Shown here piece by piece: positions 24,416 through 36,589 of a DNA stretch of 64,000 nucleotides (the first letter of the stretch is position 1; each line of letters starts with the position of its first letter). Below the pieces are notes generated by a model. The model searched no databases, was not told where the DNA came from, and saw only the letters and a program-made list of their open reading frames with translations. The DNA lies in NCBI GenBank assembly GCA_024663395.1, contig JANFAH010000012.1, positions 1,586,936 to 1,650,935 on the forward strand, given 5' to 3'. This DNA is from Pisolithus tinctorius. Lineage: Eukaryota; Basidiomycota; Agaricomycetes; Boletales; Pisolithaceae. A program made the position numbers and the translations under genes.

Positions 24416-24493
24416 GGGCCCGTTCGGCAGCCCTCCGTTTCCGTTCGTTTGCAACCGTTCTGTTTCGTTTTGATTTCCCACGGTTTGCAAACG
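24416..24493 (+). repeat. Harbinger TIR, left
   Basis: Begins GGGCCCGTTCGGCAGCC and contains repeats of CCGTT and TTTGCAAACGG. It pairs with 27,205-27,281. Confidence 0.85.
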
Positions 24494-24606
24494 GACGAGT
24501 CTGCCCTTGCTGTTTCGAAACAGTCTGTCACGCTCCGTTTTACCTTGGGATACTATATCTTCAAGTTTCGTACTACTAATACCCTACTACCACTGTCTTT
24601 ACAAGT

Positions 24607-25744
24607 ATGGCTCATACATCTCAGGCCACCCATCAAGCTCCTGCAAGTTCCACAACTTCTTGTGACAATACAAAGGCTCCTCGTAATGCCAAGTGGAGCA
24701 CCAGTGATGATACAGCACTCGTCGACACCCTCAAGACCTTTGCAAGTGGGAATTCTGCAGATAATGGGACTTTCAAGTCTGTAGCATTCACGGCTGCTGC
24801 AAAGGCACTCGAGCACAGCCATGAGGCAAGTGGTGGTGCCCCGAAGACTGCGAGGAACTGCTCTCGTCGTTGGGCTACGGTGATTATCATTTCTGACTGC
24901 TTTGTGTGATATCTCTGAAGCTCGAGCATCACACTAGCTCAAGGCCAATTGTCTCATTGTGCAGCGGTTGATCACTGCCTCTGGCTTTGGTTGGGATGAG
25001 ATGACGAAGATGGCCACTGCTGAAGAATCTGTGTGGGCGAAATACCTGGAGGTAAGTCTACGGACCCAGTTCTCTTATGAACATATTTTCAGCCATGTTG
25101 TAGGCCCATCCCAAGGCAAAGCCTTGGCATTACAATCCTTTCCCACTCTATGACGATATTCTTAGTCTCATTGAAGGGCGTCATGCTACTGGGGAGGGTG
25201 CCCTTCACATCCCTGATACAGGCAGGTCTATTTCATTAACTCCAGAGGCTGGCGAGAGTATTTTGTGGCCTTCCACTGATGAGGAAGAGGAAAATGAGGT
25301 GTGTAATTGTGTACAATTTATTTATTATGACCCACCTTCACAATCTTGTAGACCCCTATATCCTCTCACAGACTGAAGTGAGAACGTGCTGCCAGTACCT
25401 CCCCTGATACCCCAGCACCTTTGTTGAAGAAAAAACGTGCCAAGGTGACTGGTCCTGCAGCAATCCTTGGAGTTGCTGATGCACTGGCTGCCGTTGCTTC
25501 TTCACTCAACACTCCTCCGGAGATTCAGACTCTTGATACTTTTGGAGTTTTCCCTCCCACTCCAAAGAGGCGTATGGATGCTATTGCAGCAATATCTGGT
25601 GATATCAACTTGTCTACCCAGGAACGTGTAAAGGCAATTTCTCTCTTTTCCAAGGACATAGCTAAGGCAGATGCATATCTTGCTGTTTCTGATGCCACCA
25701 TTCGTTCTGCATACATACAGTTGGAACTTGCCAATGCTACATAA
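24607..25744 (+). pseudogene. Harbinger Myb/SANT-like protein with in-frame stop
   Basis: DNA-binding partner of the Harbinger transposase. Four exons join in frame: 24607-24879, 24938-25051, 25104-25298 and 25352-25744. The Myb/SANT-like fold is seen in AKWSTSDDTALVDTLKTF, then RRWATLKANCLIVQ and SGFGWDEM. An acidic stretch EEEENE ends exon 3. Exon 4 holds a TGA at 25,379-25,381, and the same frame then stays open to 25,744 with a basic segment (KKKRAK) and a helical C-terminus. One C-to-T change from CGA would explain the stop. If real, it removes about the last 120 residues. It is convergent with the transposase, 10 bp away. Confidence 0.75.
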
Positions 25745-25754
25745 TCATTTCATC

Positions 25755-27099
25755 CTAGCTCTCCCTAGTATACCCAACATACTGTGCCCACATTGCTTTT
25801 GCAATTGAATCCCGTTTTTCACTTGCCCTACTTTGTTCTGCTGGTGTGATTGTGTGACCAAAGTCTGCTGGTGCCCTTTCACTCAGGTGAGTTGTAGGCC
25901 TTTGATGGGTTCCTGAGATCCCATCAAATTCCCCAGTGTCATCAGGGTCATGAGTGCGGATGAAGTTATGGAGAACACAAAGGGCAGGAACCAGCTTTGC
26001 TTGTACTTGAAGGTCATACTCTGGAGCAGCCACCATAAGGCAGAAACGTCGTTTGACAACTCCAAAAATGCGCTCAACAACATTGCGAGCCTGTGCATGG
26101 TGGAGATTATACAGTTCTTTGTAATCTCGAGGCCTGTAATTTTGGCATGTCAACAGAGTATTATCATTGAAATGCAGGAATAAAGAAAACCTTTGAGAAG
26201 ATTGTGACCACTCCTTAAGATGATAGCGGACACCACGGTAAGGAACCAATAAGGAGTCACATATTCCAAACCCTGCATCTGCCAGGTAGCACAGGCCTGG
26301 CGGGATTGCAAAGTCAGTCCGTCGAGCAGAATCATAAATGCGACTATCTGCTGCACTCCCCTCCCAGCCAGCCAAAATATAGCAAAATTGCATGTCAAAT
26401 GTGCATGCTGCAAGAATGTTCTGTGAGAGGCGACCTTTGCGATTGCGATAGCGAGTAGTGAGTGCATCATCAGGGACAAAGATGTCAATGTGAGTGCCAT
26501 CAATTGCACCTCGGCAGTCTTTGAAAAAGGGGTAGAACTTTGGATCAGCTTGAATCTTGGGAGGAACAAGGTCATCGGGTGGAAGGTGAACATATTTATT
26601 GTAGAACCGTGGGGAGATAGTCATATCAAGAAGACGAAGAAAAATTCTGAATATACATTAATATATTTTCTCATTAATAAATAAACATTCTTACTCACTT
26701 TGAGATAGTATCTGCACTGTGCTGAAAACGCTCCTGCATATCTCTGTTTGTTGCCCCTGCACAACACATACGTAAAAATATTGCCAACTGCTCCTCTGCA
26801 GAAATGTGCTTTGAATTGGAAAGTCCTGCATACTCCCCAAGCTCATGTTGGAGGCGGTGAAAGGTAGGCTTGGACATTCCCATCATATTATAGAAGCGGC
26901 GAGGATGTCCAAATAACAGCTCACGAACCCATGCATGACCAGTCAAGATTGAGGTGTGCTGTGGCATCTTGTCTATAGATGGTAGAATGGCCATTGTGAC
27001 AGCAGCAGCAACTGCTGCTACTTTCTTTTTATGGTGGTAGGATAATGATCTCAAGGCTTTCAAGGATTTTCTCTTTTTCTGAGATGATGATGGAGCCAT
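25755..27099 (-). CDS. PIF/Harbinger DDE transposase
   Basis: Catalyses excision and insertion of the element. Exon 1 (27,099-26,699) starts MAPSSSQKKRKSLKAL and carries the helix-turn-helix-like region (MGMSKPTFHRLQHEL, then ISAEEQLAIFLRM). It joins in phase 2 to exon 2 starting at 26,646 (KIFLRLLDM). The catalytic triad is complete: D in GAIDGTHI, D in LADAGFGI, E in RNVVERIFGV. A 57-nt intron inside exon 2 (gttttc to attacag, near 26,135-26,190) is inferred. Its length is a multiple of three, so the frame stays open even unspliced, but removing it restores QRPRDYKELYNLHHA. An upstream in-frame ATG at 27,120 is possible. No break was found. Confidence 0.88.
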
Positions 27100-27204
27100 G
27101 GCAAGGTAGTGCAGTACCATTGATCACTATCTGATGTCTGATCTACATGTGACTATGGGTGTGACATATCTGTGACATTTTGTGATGCCTCCATTTTACT
27201 TGCC

Positions 27205-27281
27205 CACCCGTTCCGTTTGCAAACGGTGGGAATTCAAAACGAAACGGAACGGAGGCAAACGAGCGGCTGCCGAACGGGCCC
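27205..27281 (-). repeat. Harbinger TIR, right
   Basis: On the minus strand it starts with the same 17 bases as the left end, then continues with an imperfect match including TTTCGTTTTGA and TTTGCAAACGG. Confidence 0.85.
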
Positions 27282-27284
27282 TAA

Positions 27285-27828
27285 GGCGTTTTTGGTCATA
27301 TGTAAGTGACCGTGAGCATTTACACTAGTGCGGCTGTCGGCGGTCGTGGAGCATTTCCATCACGCACATACATCCATAGTTAGGTGGACACCGCGTTGAA
27401 CCACTTGCCTGCTGCATTGCAGCCAAGCAGGTCGACGCGGAATTACAAGCTCGTTATTTGACCGGAATTTGACAGAGGAAGGCTGGTACACGGACTTTTG
27501 GCAGGGTATCGACATCAACTTGACCGGTGTGACATATAAGCATGTTTACCAGTGCATCGCTGCGGGCCTCGAGTTTATGGCCGCCGCGCGGCCACCAGAT
27601 CAAATCGTGATGGAAAGACAACAATCTCGAATTCAAAGAATCAAAAGCGTCAAAGGGGAATAATAGCCATCCCATTACCGCATATACACAACTCTCTCAC
27701 TCAGAGCACTACTGTCAATGACCCGTAATACAGGGTCAGTCACACTCTCTGTACCACCTCCCAATTAATAGCTATCCATCATGTGGTCAGTGAATGCACT
27801 TGAATGCTGGAATTAGTTTACGATACAA
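27285..27828. other. No supported gene
   Basis: It contains the former upstream flank of the SDR gene and the 3' flank of BTB gene A. A short plus-strand frame at 27,469-27,663 has no motif. Confidence 0.5.
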
Positions 27829-29331
27829 TTAATTTGTTTTGCTTAAGTTGCCGAAAATGCTGGTGGTGGCCTTTGTGGTCGAGAAACCGGTCGGAAACGA
27901 GAATGGTGGCTGTGTCGCCGGTGTCGCAGTGGGAAGAGTAGAAAACGGGAATGCAGTAGTTGCGGCAGGCTGGGTCAGCGGGACTGTGGTGGCGGGCTGG
28001 ACCGGCGGGACTGTCGTCGTGGGTGGGGTCGGCGAGAACGTCGGGGTGGGCCGGGTAGACGAACTTGTTGTGTTGGGCACAGGCAAATAGTGTTGCCGAA
28101 TAATCCGTGTGTGAAGCCCAATCAAAATATCAGCCCCATGGGCCAACTCATTCTTGGCGATGCGTCTCATGAGCTGTGGGAAGCCTTGGATAACGGGGAT
28201 GGTTGCTAAATTCTGCGCAAGCAAGTCGAGCTCGAATTCAAGAACATCTAGATACCTAATCATGTTGTCGCTCTATGAGTGTGCACGAGTCAATATATGA
28301 AGTGCGTACAAACCTTCCAGCAAAGCTGCAAGCTAATTCTTGCAACACGTTGTTTTCGTTCACATTCTTACGAATGAAGGCGAATGCTTGATCACGAAGT
28401 TGGTTGAGACCAAGCTGGGGGGGCAGTGACTTGTCAGAAGCACGGCTATGAGTGATAGGAAGGCTATGGTTTCCTACCTTTGTAGCGAGGGCATACATGG
28501 ACTTGGCAGAGCACAGCGGCCTTTTGTCGCTGTTGGGAGCGAGGCTTTGGGAATCCCGTGAACCTGAAGACCTGAGCGGCGAAAAGGTAATCACGCCTGT
28601 GTATAGATAGTACACGAGGCAGTACCACCTTCCAGGTGGGTCCACGTCAGCCTCGCATACTTTCACAGCGGCGAGACGACGTACGTCTGAAATGCAGTAT
28701 CCTTGACAAAGATACGGCGGCCTTTATATGACACCGAAGGCCTCGCGCCGTTCGCTCGGGCAATCTTCGTGTCGAGTTTCTCGTCGTTACGCTCGTCCGG
28801 ACCTGAAATGGTGCCTGGACTTTTCTTGACATCGTAATTCACCTCGTAACCTGGGGTCCCTTGTGCGTAAGTTCAGATCTTACAGTGAAACATCAAAGGC
28901 CACATTGACTACCACTGACCATCATCATCTTCGTCAGTGTTTCCATCGTCCTCGTCCTCGAGATCGCTGTCACTTTCGTAACCATAGTCACCCAGCGGAA
29001 GCCCGTCAAATAATTCGTCGCTATCCTTGACGTCTACCGCCTTCGGGCCAGATGGAGTCGTTTCCGAGCTGAACACTAAGTCGAGGTGATTGGTGCCTTG
29101 GAGGACATTGCTGGAGATAGCATAGCACTCACAGTCAGCAAAATATTTTGCACTGTTCTTGAGGAGGACGGTGTTGGAGTTCAACACGCGAGGGTGCCGC
29201 ACTCTCTTCGAAGATTTTGACCTGGAGGAGAACAAATGAAAATGAACGTCAATGATTTCCTCCGCCAGCAAGGATCGCCTGAGCAGGTCCTCCGTCCACG
29301 CCGGTGTACTAGTGCTCTGCTGGGATGACAT
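27829..29331 (-). CDS. BTB/POZ-like protein, paralogue A
   Basis: Likely a BTB-type protein-interaction or ubiquitin-ligase adaptor; the role is inferred from the fold. From the ATG at 29,331 it reads MSSQQSTSTPAWTEDLLRR, then the BTB start IIDVHFHLFS and VLNSNTVLLKNSAKYF. An acidic linker (SDSDLEDEDD) interrupts the domain, which resumes with GRRIFVKDTAFQT, then WYCLVYYLYTGVITFSPL and KSMYALATKLGLNQLRDQA. The C-terminal helical part contains LMRRIAKNELAHGADILIG. It ends in a low-complexity P/T tail of about 70 residues (for example PTTTVPPVQPATTVPLTQ), which the other two copies lack. About six exons with GT-AG introns. The frame appears intact. Confidence 0.8.
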
Positions 29332-29720
29332 GGGGGAAGGGGACCTCGAACGCTAAACAGGGCCCAAGCGCGCGGTCGTCTTTTATGTGCCTTTCAGCAA
29401 ATATGGTGCCTTTGTATTGCTTCTTGCGTACTCAGCACGAGGTGGCTCTCGTCGTCGGCGCGTGTCGTGGCATAGTTACGTGGGCCGCAATCACCGCAGT
29501 ACCCTACCCCATCTCCTCTCCAACCCCGATTGTCGTGTTAGGAGACATGCATATACGACTACGTTTCTTGTACTTTCTCCTCTTTACACATGCGGACACG
29601 CGCGTCGAACTATCCGTACTGGCTTTCTAGAATGGTCAAAGTAGTGATACGAGCTGGAACTGAACTGATTTCCCGCAACACTCGACGACTTGCTCTCGAC
29701 ATAATCAAAGGATGCTGGTG
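29332..29720. other. Upstream region of BTB gene A
   Basis: A CATAAAAG motif at about 29,381-29,388 on the minus strand could serve as TATA for gene A. The tandem duplication described below begins at its right edge. Confidence 0.35.
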
Positions 29721-30482
29721 AGCTATAACCTACGGTCTTAGGGGCCTATCTCAAGCCTGATACAAGTAATTGGACGTTCATGGTGAGTGTTTCTACCGCG
29801 TCTCTGAACATTATGGCACCCGATTTCAAGCTTTGCTGGCATCAATTTTCTCGACTGGTGGGTTGGTAAGAGCCGTTCAATACTGAGTAATTTACATGTA
29901 GAAACGAGGAAACGCACGGCGGAAGATGAACGTCCTGCGAACGACGATGTCCTGTTTTTTGTTTTGTCTTCGCCACCGATGCTAATTTTCACGACGTACG
30001 GAGGACATTTACACATCCTTCACGGAGCGTGCAAACTTTGCCACTGACGAGACACTTCACGGCATTGCGGATTAGTGAGTTTCTATACTAACCATAACCG
30101 TGCGCCGAATGACACTACCCAATCTCACCCAAGTCGGACTCTACCTTCGGAGATGAAAGAGGGAGGGTTGAGCACCAGCTATCAAGTATTATCTACATTA
30201 GTAGTTAACGAATGATTCGGCGCTGGCAAGTGCATTCTTGACTTCGTCCGCTGGTTCTTCAAAGTAATGACCATAGCAGTGCACGGCCACTTCCTGGAAC
30301 CTCGAGCGGCATGATCGGCACCTGTTTCTAGGACAGAGTCCTAGGCGACCCGAAGACAAGTGCAAGCATCTCGGATAGACGAGTGTATCAAGTACACGTA
30401 CAAACTGTAATGTCCGACTCTAAACAAGCCCGGAAGTACGGTGCATTTTGCTCTGGGTAGAATGTACTCAGATGACGGCCTT
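29721..30482. other. Unit 1 noncoding segment downstream of BTB gene B
   Basis: Matches 32,940-33,850. It contains the palindromic motif CTAGGACAGAGTCCTAG near 30,328, seen again near 33,703. No gene is supported. Confidence 0.45.
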
Positions 30483-32049
30483 CTAGTATTTCTTCTTCAC
30501 CCTCTTCTGAATCGAGCCGTCCGCATTCTTAGTGGGAGCTGCGCTACCATACAATGAGAGCCACGACGTCGTAGGATGTGTCGAGGATGATGACGGACAC
30601 GGTTGTTCCTCTTTGTCTGAGATGTTATGTTCGACAAATTCTTCCCGGATCCACTCGGAAGTGGTAACTGAATTGGATGCTTTGAGTTGTATAGGAACTC
30701 CTTCCAGGGATGATGGCGGGCGGGATAGAGCTGGAGTGGGTCGTGCAGGTAAATAGTGTTTACGAAGAATTCGAGCATTGTATCCAATCAAGATATCAGC
30801 CCCATGGGACAGCTCCTTCTGAGCAATCCGTCTCATGAGGTGGGGTAAGCCTTCAACAATGGGCGCACTTGCTATCTCTTCCGCAAGTAAATCCAGTTCC
30901 AGTTCTAGGACGGCCGGATACCTGCTTATCACATCGCTCAGTGGGAATGTACAGGACATGTGAGAGGTGCACGAACCTCCCGGTAAAACTACTGGCCAAT
31001 TCTTGTAACAAGTTGTTTTCATCCACATTGCTGCGAATAGAGGCAAAGGCCTGATCACGGAGTTTGTCGATTCCGAGCTGGATTGCAACTCGTCAGTGAA
31101 ATGCCTCAACCTAACGGGATTTGCTCAAACCTTCGTCGCCAGGCTGTACATAGACTTCGCTGAGCATTGCGGCCTTGGCTTTGCCGTGCGCGAAAATTTC
31201 TGAGGCCCCTGAGGACCCGACGATTTGAGAGGCGAAAATGCAATATTATCTGTGTAGAGATAGTACATAAGGGAGTACCACCTACATGGTATAAGTTACG
31301 CAAAGTTCCGTGGTGGAGGGACAACGTACGTCTGGAATGCAGTATCCTTGACGAAGATGTGGCAGCCGTGGTCGGACAACGACGGCATGCCGTCAGGCTG
31401 GAGGTTCTGAGAACCCCACGATGACATCGCACTTGTCACACCTAAGCCATTCTGTTTGACGGGAAACGTATAATCATCTGCAGAACTTGATGTATCCGGT
31501 AAGTGGGTATATGAGACCGTCTCCTCGTGATCAGAACCCGTGGTCACAGGTGTGCAGGCGCGTGATGCTAAGATATCTCCTGGACGTTATAGCACCAATG
31601 TTAAAAGGTGTACTGGGTACACTAACCAGTATCACTTTTGACAAAGGTGCCATCGTCCTCGTCCTCGAGGTCACTGTCACTTCCATAACCATAGTCATCC
31701 AGCTCAAGTCCGTCAAAGATAGAATCCGTTGTCTTGACATTGATCATCAGTGCAGGAGACGGAATCGCAGCTGAGCTGAACACTGATCAAGAACAATCAG
31801 TAACTACTAGGATGTTGTAGTACCAGCAAATCAATAGAGCTTACGATCATCAAAGTATTTTGTACCAGTGCTCTTGAGGAGGGCAGTGTTGGCATTCAAC
31901 GTACGCGGAAGGAGTACTCTCGCCTTAGATTTATACGAGAACAAATGGAAATGAACATCGATAATATCCTCTGCCAACAACGATTTTCGTATAAGTTCAT
32001 CGGTCCATGCTGGCATTCCGATACACGTCTTGAAAGATGAGGATAGCAT
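30483..32049 (-). CDS. BTB/POZ-like protein, paralogue B
   Basis: Same architecture as paralogue A. The start is MLSSSFKTCIGMPAWTDELI, then IIDVHFHLFSYKSK, an acidic linker with SDSDLEDEDD, CHIFVKDTAFQT, RWYSLMYYLYTDNIAFSPL, and LGIDKLRDQAF. The C-terminal part is LMRRIAQKELSHGADILIG, with a basic ending RVKKKY at 30,483. Introns are GT-AG, for example the one opening after YFDD near 31,843. A TATAAG on the minus strand at 32,094-32,099 lies about 45 bp upstream of the ATG. No stop or frameshift was found. It is the older unit's copy of paralogue C, with small substitutions throughout. Confidence 0.78.
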
Positions 32050-32874
32050 CTGGAGCTGTGAAAAGAGAATGGGGGATCAAGAATGCGTGCACACTTATAC
32101 ACCCTCATTCCAATTCTCCGGGAGCCCGTTTTCCGATGCTTCTTGATATACCCATCTTGGACCAGCGCAGATCGTCCTTTGAGAAATGCTTCCGTGTTAA
32201 TCAATTAAGCGTTTGGTTTTCATGATGAAATACGTTGGAGCAGTGGGAGAGAGCCTCACGAGCAATGAGCTGAGCTCCAGGCAAGCCGTAGGAGGATGTA
32301 GCTTAGTACTAAACTCTACATGCGTGCAACCGGACTCTGACCATGCTGACTCAGCATTCAGCGGCTGTGCTCCCCGCCAGTCCGGCCTCGTTAAGGCGGA
32401 ATGCAGAACGCATTTCTTTGCTGTGGATATCAATATGTACTAATGTTTGTTGGCAGAATCTCTTTTTCTTGAAGTTGGACAATGGATGACCATACCCAAC
32501 AGTGATTGCGGCTGAAACCCCGGAACGCCACGCCAGGTCAGCCCCGCTATGTGGTTACTGTAGTTCATATGCCGATCATCAGAAGGAACCCGGGGGTGAC
32601 TCATATGTGTCTCTTTCTAGAAACCAACAAGTACGGACAATGTCACAGACGCTTTGACTTCGCTCCGACCACCGTGACGGCTGATTGCCTCATCGACTCC
32701 AGCGGGTCTTACCATCAAAGCGTAGTTGAATCGCGCATTCAGCAAGGAGGTCAATGATTTTAATGCAGTCCACCATTGCCTTGCTGCCGTCCGCATAAAA
32801 TATCCAGTCTTTATCCGTCAAGTCTCTACAATCCCACCTGTAACCTCTTCCTCTTTTCTATTCATACACGGAAT
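32050..32874. other. Divergent promoter copy between BTB B and the gene fragment
   Basis: Equivalent to 35,408-36,589 in unit 2 but shorter. Short plus-strand frames here match frames in unit 2 and are not supported as genes. Confidence 0.4.
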
Positions 32875-32945
32875 GTCCAACTCCGAAACCCAGTCAAGTG
32901 ACCACACCTACTCTAATCTCTCGCTTGAAGAGCCACTCGAGCTAT
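32875..32945 (+). pseudogene. Truncated 5' copy of the gene at 36,590
   Basis: Starts MSNSETQSSDHTYSNLSLEE exactly as the intact gene, then runs across the duplication junction and stops within a few codons. It keeps its promoter but can make only about 23 residues. This is direct evidence of the breakpoint. Confidence 0.85.
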
Positions 32946-32999
32946 GACCTATGGCCTTAGGGGCCGTCTCAAGCCTGATATAAACGATTGGACAATCAT

Positions 33000-33850
33000 G
33001 GTGAGTGTTTCTACCGCGTCTCTGAACATTATGGCATCCGATTTCAGGCTATGCTGGCATCAATTTTCTCGATTACTTGGTTGGTAAGAGCCGTTCAATA
33101 CCGAGCAATTTACATGTAGAAACGAGGAAATACAGAGAGGAAGATGAACGTCCTGCCAACGACGGTGTCCTTTTGTTTTGTCTTGTCTTCGCCACCGATG
33201 CCCATTTTTACGACGAATGGAGGACATCTACACATCCTTTACGGAGCGTGCAAACTTCGCCACTGACGATACATTTCACGACATTGCGGAGTTTCTATAC
33301 TAACCATAATCGTGCGCCGAATGACAATCTTCCATCACGATTTTGGTCGCAGGGGGCCGGTTCTGAGCTTGACCATTATTCAATAGTAGATCTATATGCG
33401 TTTTTGGTAATACATCCAATGCCACCAAAACCACGGTGGAAACGTTACTATGACCGTCCAATGTATATGCGTGGTATCACTTATCGTCACCTTAAAATTT
33501 CAGCCATGTCGAATGTCATCTTCAGAGACGAAAGAGGAAGGGTTGAGCACCAGCTATCAAGTACTCTCTAAACTAGTAGTTAACGAATGATTCGTCGCTG
33601 GCAAGTGCATTCTTCACTTGGTCCACTGGCTCTTCAAAGTAATGACCATAGCAGTAGGCGGTCACTTCCTGGGACCTCGAGAGGCATGTTCTGCACCTGT
33701 TTCTAGGACAGAGTCCTAGGCGACCCGAAGACAAGTGCGAACGTCTCCATTGTGATGTGATAGACAAGCATATCAAGTACACATACAAACTATAATGTCC
33801 GACTCTAAGCAAGCCTGGAAGTTCGCAGAGCGTACTCAGATGACGGCCTT
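33000..33850. other. Unit 2 noncoding segment downstream of BTB gene C
   Basis: Matches 29,760-30,482, with an extra insert of about 140 bp near 33,330-33,500. An open frame at 33,077-33,571 is not shared with unit 1 and has no motif. Confidence 0.4.
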
Positions 33851-35407
33851 CTACCTCTTCTTCTTCTTCTTCTGATTCGAGACGTTTGCAGTCTTAGTGA
33901 GAGCCCCGCTACCATAAGACCGTGACGTCACAGCTTGTGTCGAGGATGGTGACGACGGGCATGATTGATCCTCTTTGTCTGAAATACGATCGGCAAATTC
34001 TTCCGGGGACCACTCGGAGATGGTAACTGAATTGGATGTTTTAAGTTGTAGAGGAATACTTTCTCGGGATGATGGCGGGTGGCGTGCAGCTGGAGTGGGT
34101 CGTGTGGATAAATAGTGTTTACGAAGAATTCGAGTGTTGTATCCAATCAAGATATCAGCCCCGTGGGACAGCTCCTTTTGAGCAATCCGTCTCATAAGGT
34201 GGGGTAAGCCTTCGACAATGGGCGCACTTACTATCTCTTCCGCAAGTAAATCCAGTTCCAGTTCCAGGACCGCCGGATACCTGCTTATCACATCGTTCAG
34301 TGGAATGTACAGGACATGTGAGAAGTGCACGAACCTCCCGGTAAAACTACTGGCCAATTCTTGTAATAAGTTGTTTTCATCCACATTGCTGCGAATAGAA
34401 GCAAAGGCCTGATCACGGAGTTTGTCGATTCCGAGCTGGATTGTAACTCGTCAGTGAAATTCCTCAATCGATCAGAACGTACTCAGACCTTTGTCGCCAG
34501 GCTGTACATCGATTTCGGTGAGCATTGCGGCCTTGGCTTTGCCGTGCGTGAAAATCTCTGTGGCCCCTGTGGACCCGACGACTTGAGCGGTGAAAATGCA
34601 ATATTATCTGTATAGAGATAGTACATAAGGGAGTACCACCTACATGGTGTAAGTTACACATAGTTCTGTGGTGGAGAGATAACGTACGTCTGGAATGCAG
34701 TATCCTTGACAAAGATATGGCAGCCACGGTCGGACAGCAATGGCATACCGCTAGACTGGAGGTCCTGAGAACCCCACGATGGAATCACACTGGTCGCACG
34801 TAAGCCATTCTGTTTGACGGGAAACGTATAATCATCTGCAGAACTTGATGTATCCGGTAAGTAGGGATATGAGACCGTCTCCTCGTGATCAGAACCCGTG
34901 GCCACAGGTGTGCAGGCGCGTGATGCTAAGATATCTCCTGGACATTATAGCACCAATGTTAAAAGGTGTACTGGGTACACTAACCAGTATCACTTTTGAC
35001 AGAGGTGCCATCGTCCTCGTCCTCGAGGTCACTGTCACTTTCGTAACCATAGTCATCCAGCTCGAGCCCGTCAAAGACGGAATCCGTTGTCTTGACATTG
35101 ATCATCAGTGCAGGAGACGGAATCGCAGCTGGGCTAAACACTGATCAAAAACAATCAGTAACCACTGGGGTGTCGTCGTACTAGCAAATCAATAGGGCTT
35201 ACGATCATCAAAGTATTTTGCACCAGTGCTCTTGAGGAGAGCGGTGTTGGCATTCAACGTACGTGGACGGAGTACTCTCGCCTTAGATCTATAGGAGAAC
35301 AAATGGAAATGAACATCGATAATATCCTCAGCTAACAACGATTTTCGTATGAGTTCATCGGTCCATGCTGGCATTCCGATACACGTCTTGAAGGATGAGG
35401 ATAGCAT
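33851..35407 (-). CDS. BTB/POZ-like protein, paralogue C
   Basis: Near-identical to paralogue B. It starts MLSSSFKTCIGMPAWTDELI, with IIDVHFHLFSYRSK, SDSDLEDEDD, CHIFVKDTAFQT, the YYLYTDNIAFSPL-type core and LMRRIAQKELSHGADILIG. It ends in a lysine run (NQKKKKKR) at 33,851. Exon borders lie at the same places as in B. The frame appears intact. The TATAAG at 35,452-35,457 corresponds to the one in B. The copy is divergent from the complete gene at 36,590, the presumed ancestral layout. Changes between B and C are mostly single substitutions, so the duplication is not very old; dating needs an alignment. Confidence 0.78.
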
Positions 35408-36589
35408 CTGGAGCTGTGAAAAGAGAACGGGAGATCAAGAATGCGTGCACACTTATACACCCTCATGCCAGTTCTCCGGGCACCCGTTTCCTGATGTTCT
35501 TGAGATACCCATCTTCGACCGGCGTAGATTGTCCTTGGGAAATACTTCCATGTTAATCAATTAAGCGGTGGGTTTACATGATGAAATACGTGTGTGCGTG
35601 TTCGTGGCGCACTCTGGTGGAATGAACGCAGCATCGATCGAACCGGGTGTTGGTAGATTCCGATCTACGCTTGCCCCAAGTCGCCATCATTCAACCTCAG
35701 ATCAAGTCGGCTACTGACGTGGAAGTTTTGCTAAAGGCTTGGAAGCACCAGTGCCGGTCCTCGAGAAATGAAATTGTGCACGACAGGGAGGGTCGGGTCC
35801 AGTGATGGAAGGACTGGGTCGAACAATTCACGAACGGCTTTGCCCGAGTTCGAAGTGTGGTGAATACATCCTGATATCACGTCTACATGGAAGCATCACG
35901 GAAGTCTCAGTGCCGTGACATATATACAGCCATACGTCGGCCTCTGCGTCCTAGAAAATTTACGCTCACCTTGTGTCGTTTGGTATAATACACCTTCTTC
36001 CAACTTTAGTGTGAGTGGTATTCCCTTTAATCGTCACACTGACCCTCACTTTCCCTTTCATCGTCACATCTGTGCCACTGTCCGCGACAATCTTATGTCC
36101 AACCTCGTTAATGCGGCATGCAGAACGCACTTCTTTGCTGTGGTTATCGATATGTACTAATGTTTGTTCGCAGAATCTCCCATTGTTGAAGTTGGACAAT
36201 GGATGGCCATACACAACGGTGGTCGTGGGCTGAAACCCCGGAACGCCACGCCGGGTCGGCCCCGCTATGTGGTTACTAGGCAGTTCATGTGCCGATCACC
36301 AGAAGGAACCTGGGGGTGACTCATATGTGTCTCTTTCTAGAAACCAACAAGTGTGGACAATATCACAGACGCTTTGACTTCGCTCCGACCACCGTGACGG
36401 CTGGTTGTCTCATCGACTCCAGCGGGTCTTGTCGAAGCGTATTTGAATCGCGCATTCAGCAGGAGGACAATGATTTTAATGCAGTCCACCATTGCTTTGC
36501 TGCCGTCCGCATAAAATGTCCAGTTTTTATCCGTCAAGTCTTTGCAATCTCACCCGCAACCTCTGCCTCTTTCTCTATTCATACACGGG
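35408..36589. promoter_or_regulatory. Divergent spacer between BTB C (-) and the 36,590 gene (+)
   Basis: Holds both promoters. About 350 bp near 35,600-36,000 are absent from unit 1. No gene is supported. Confidence 0.4.

Larger units (their letters stand above)
24413..27284. mobile_element. Complete PIF/Harbinger DNA transposon
   Basis: A 2,866-bp element (24,416-27,281) with terminal inverted repeats starting GGGCCCGTTCGGCAGCC at both ends, imperfect over about 78 bp. TAA flanks both sides (24,413-24,415 and 27,282-27,284), the three-base target duplication typical of the superfamily. It carries the expected two genes tail to tail: a Myb/SANT-like DNA-binding protein (+) and a DDE transposase (-). 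Confidence 0.93.
29721..32939. repeat. Tandem duplication, unit 1
   Basis: Copy of 32,940 to about 36,650. Both units start with near-identical text (AGCTATAACCTACGG against AGCTATGACCTATGG, then AGGGGCC). They contain the same BTB gene at a fixed offset of 3,358 bp and the same upstream region. Unit 1 ends inside the first exon of the gene that is complete at 36,590. Unit 2 has extra segments, about 140 bp near 33,330-33,500 and about 350 bp near 35,600-36,000. Confidence 0.85.

Noticed and set aside
27839..28090. Plus-strand glycine/valine-rich frame
   Set aside because: It is the antisense shadow of the P/T-rich tail of BTB gene A.
33077..33571. Open frame of 164 codons in duplication unit 2
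   Set aside because: Not preserved in unit 1 and without motif or splice support.
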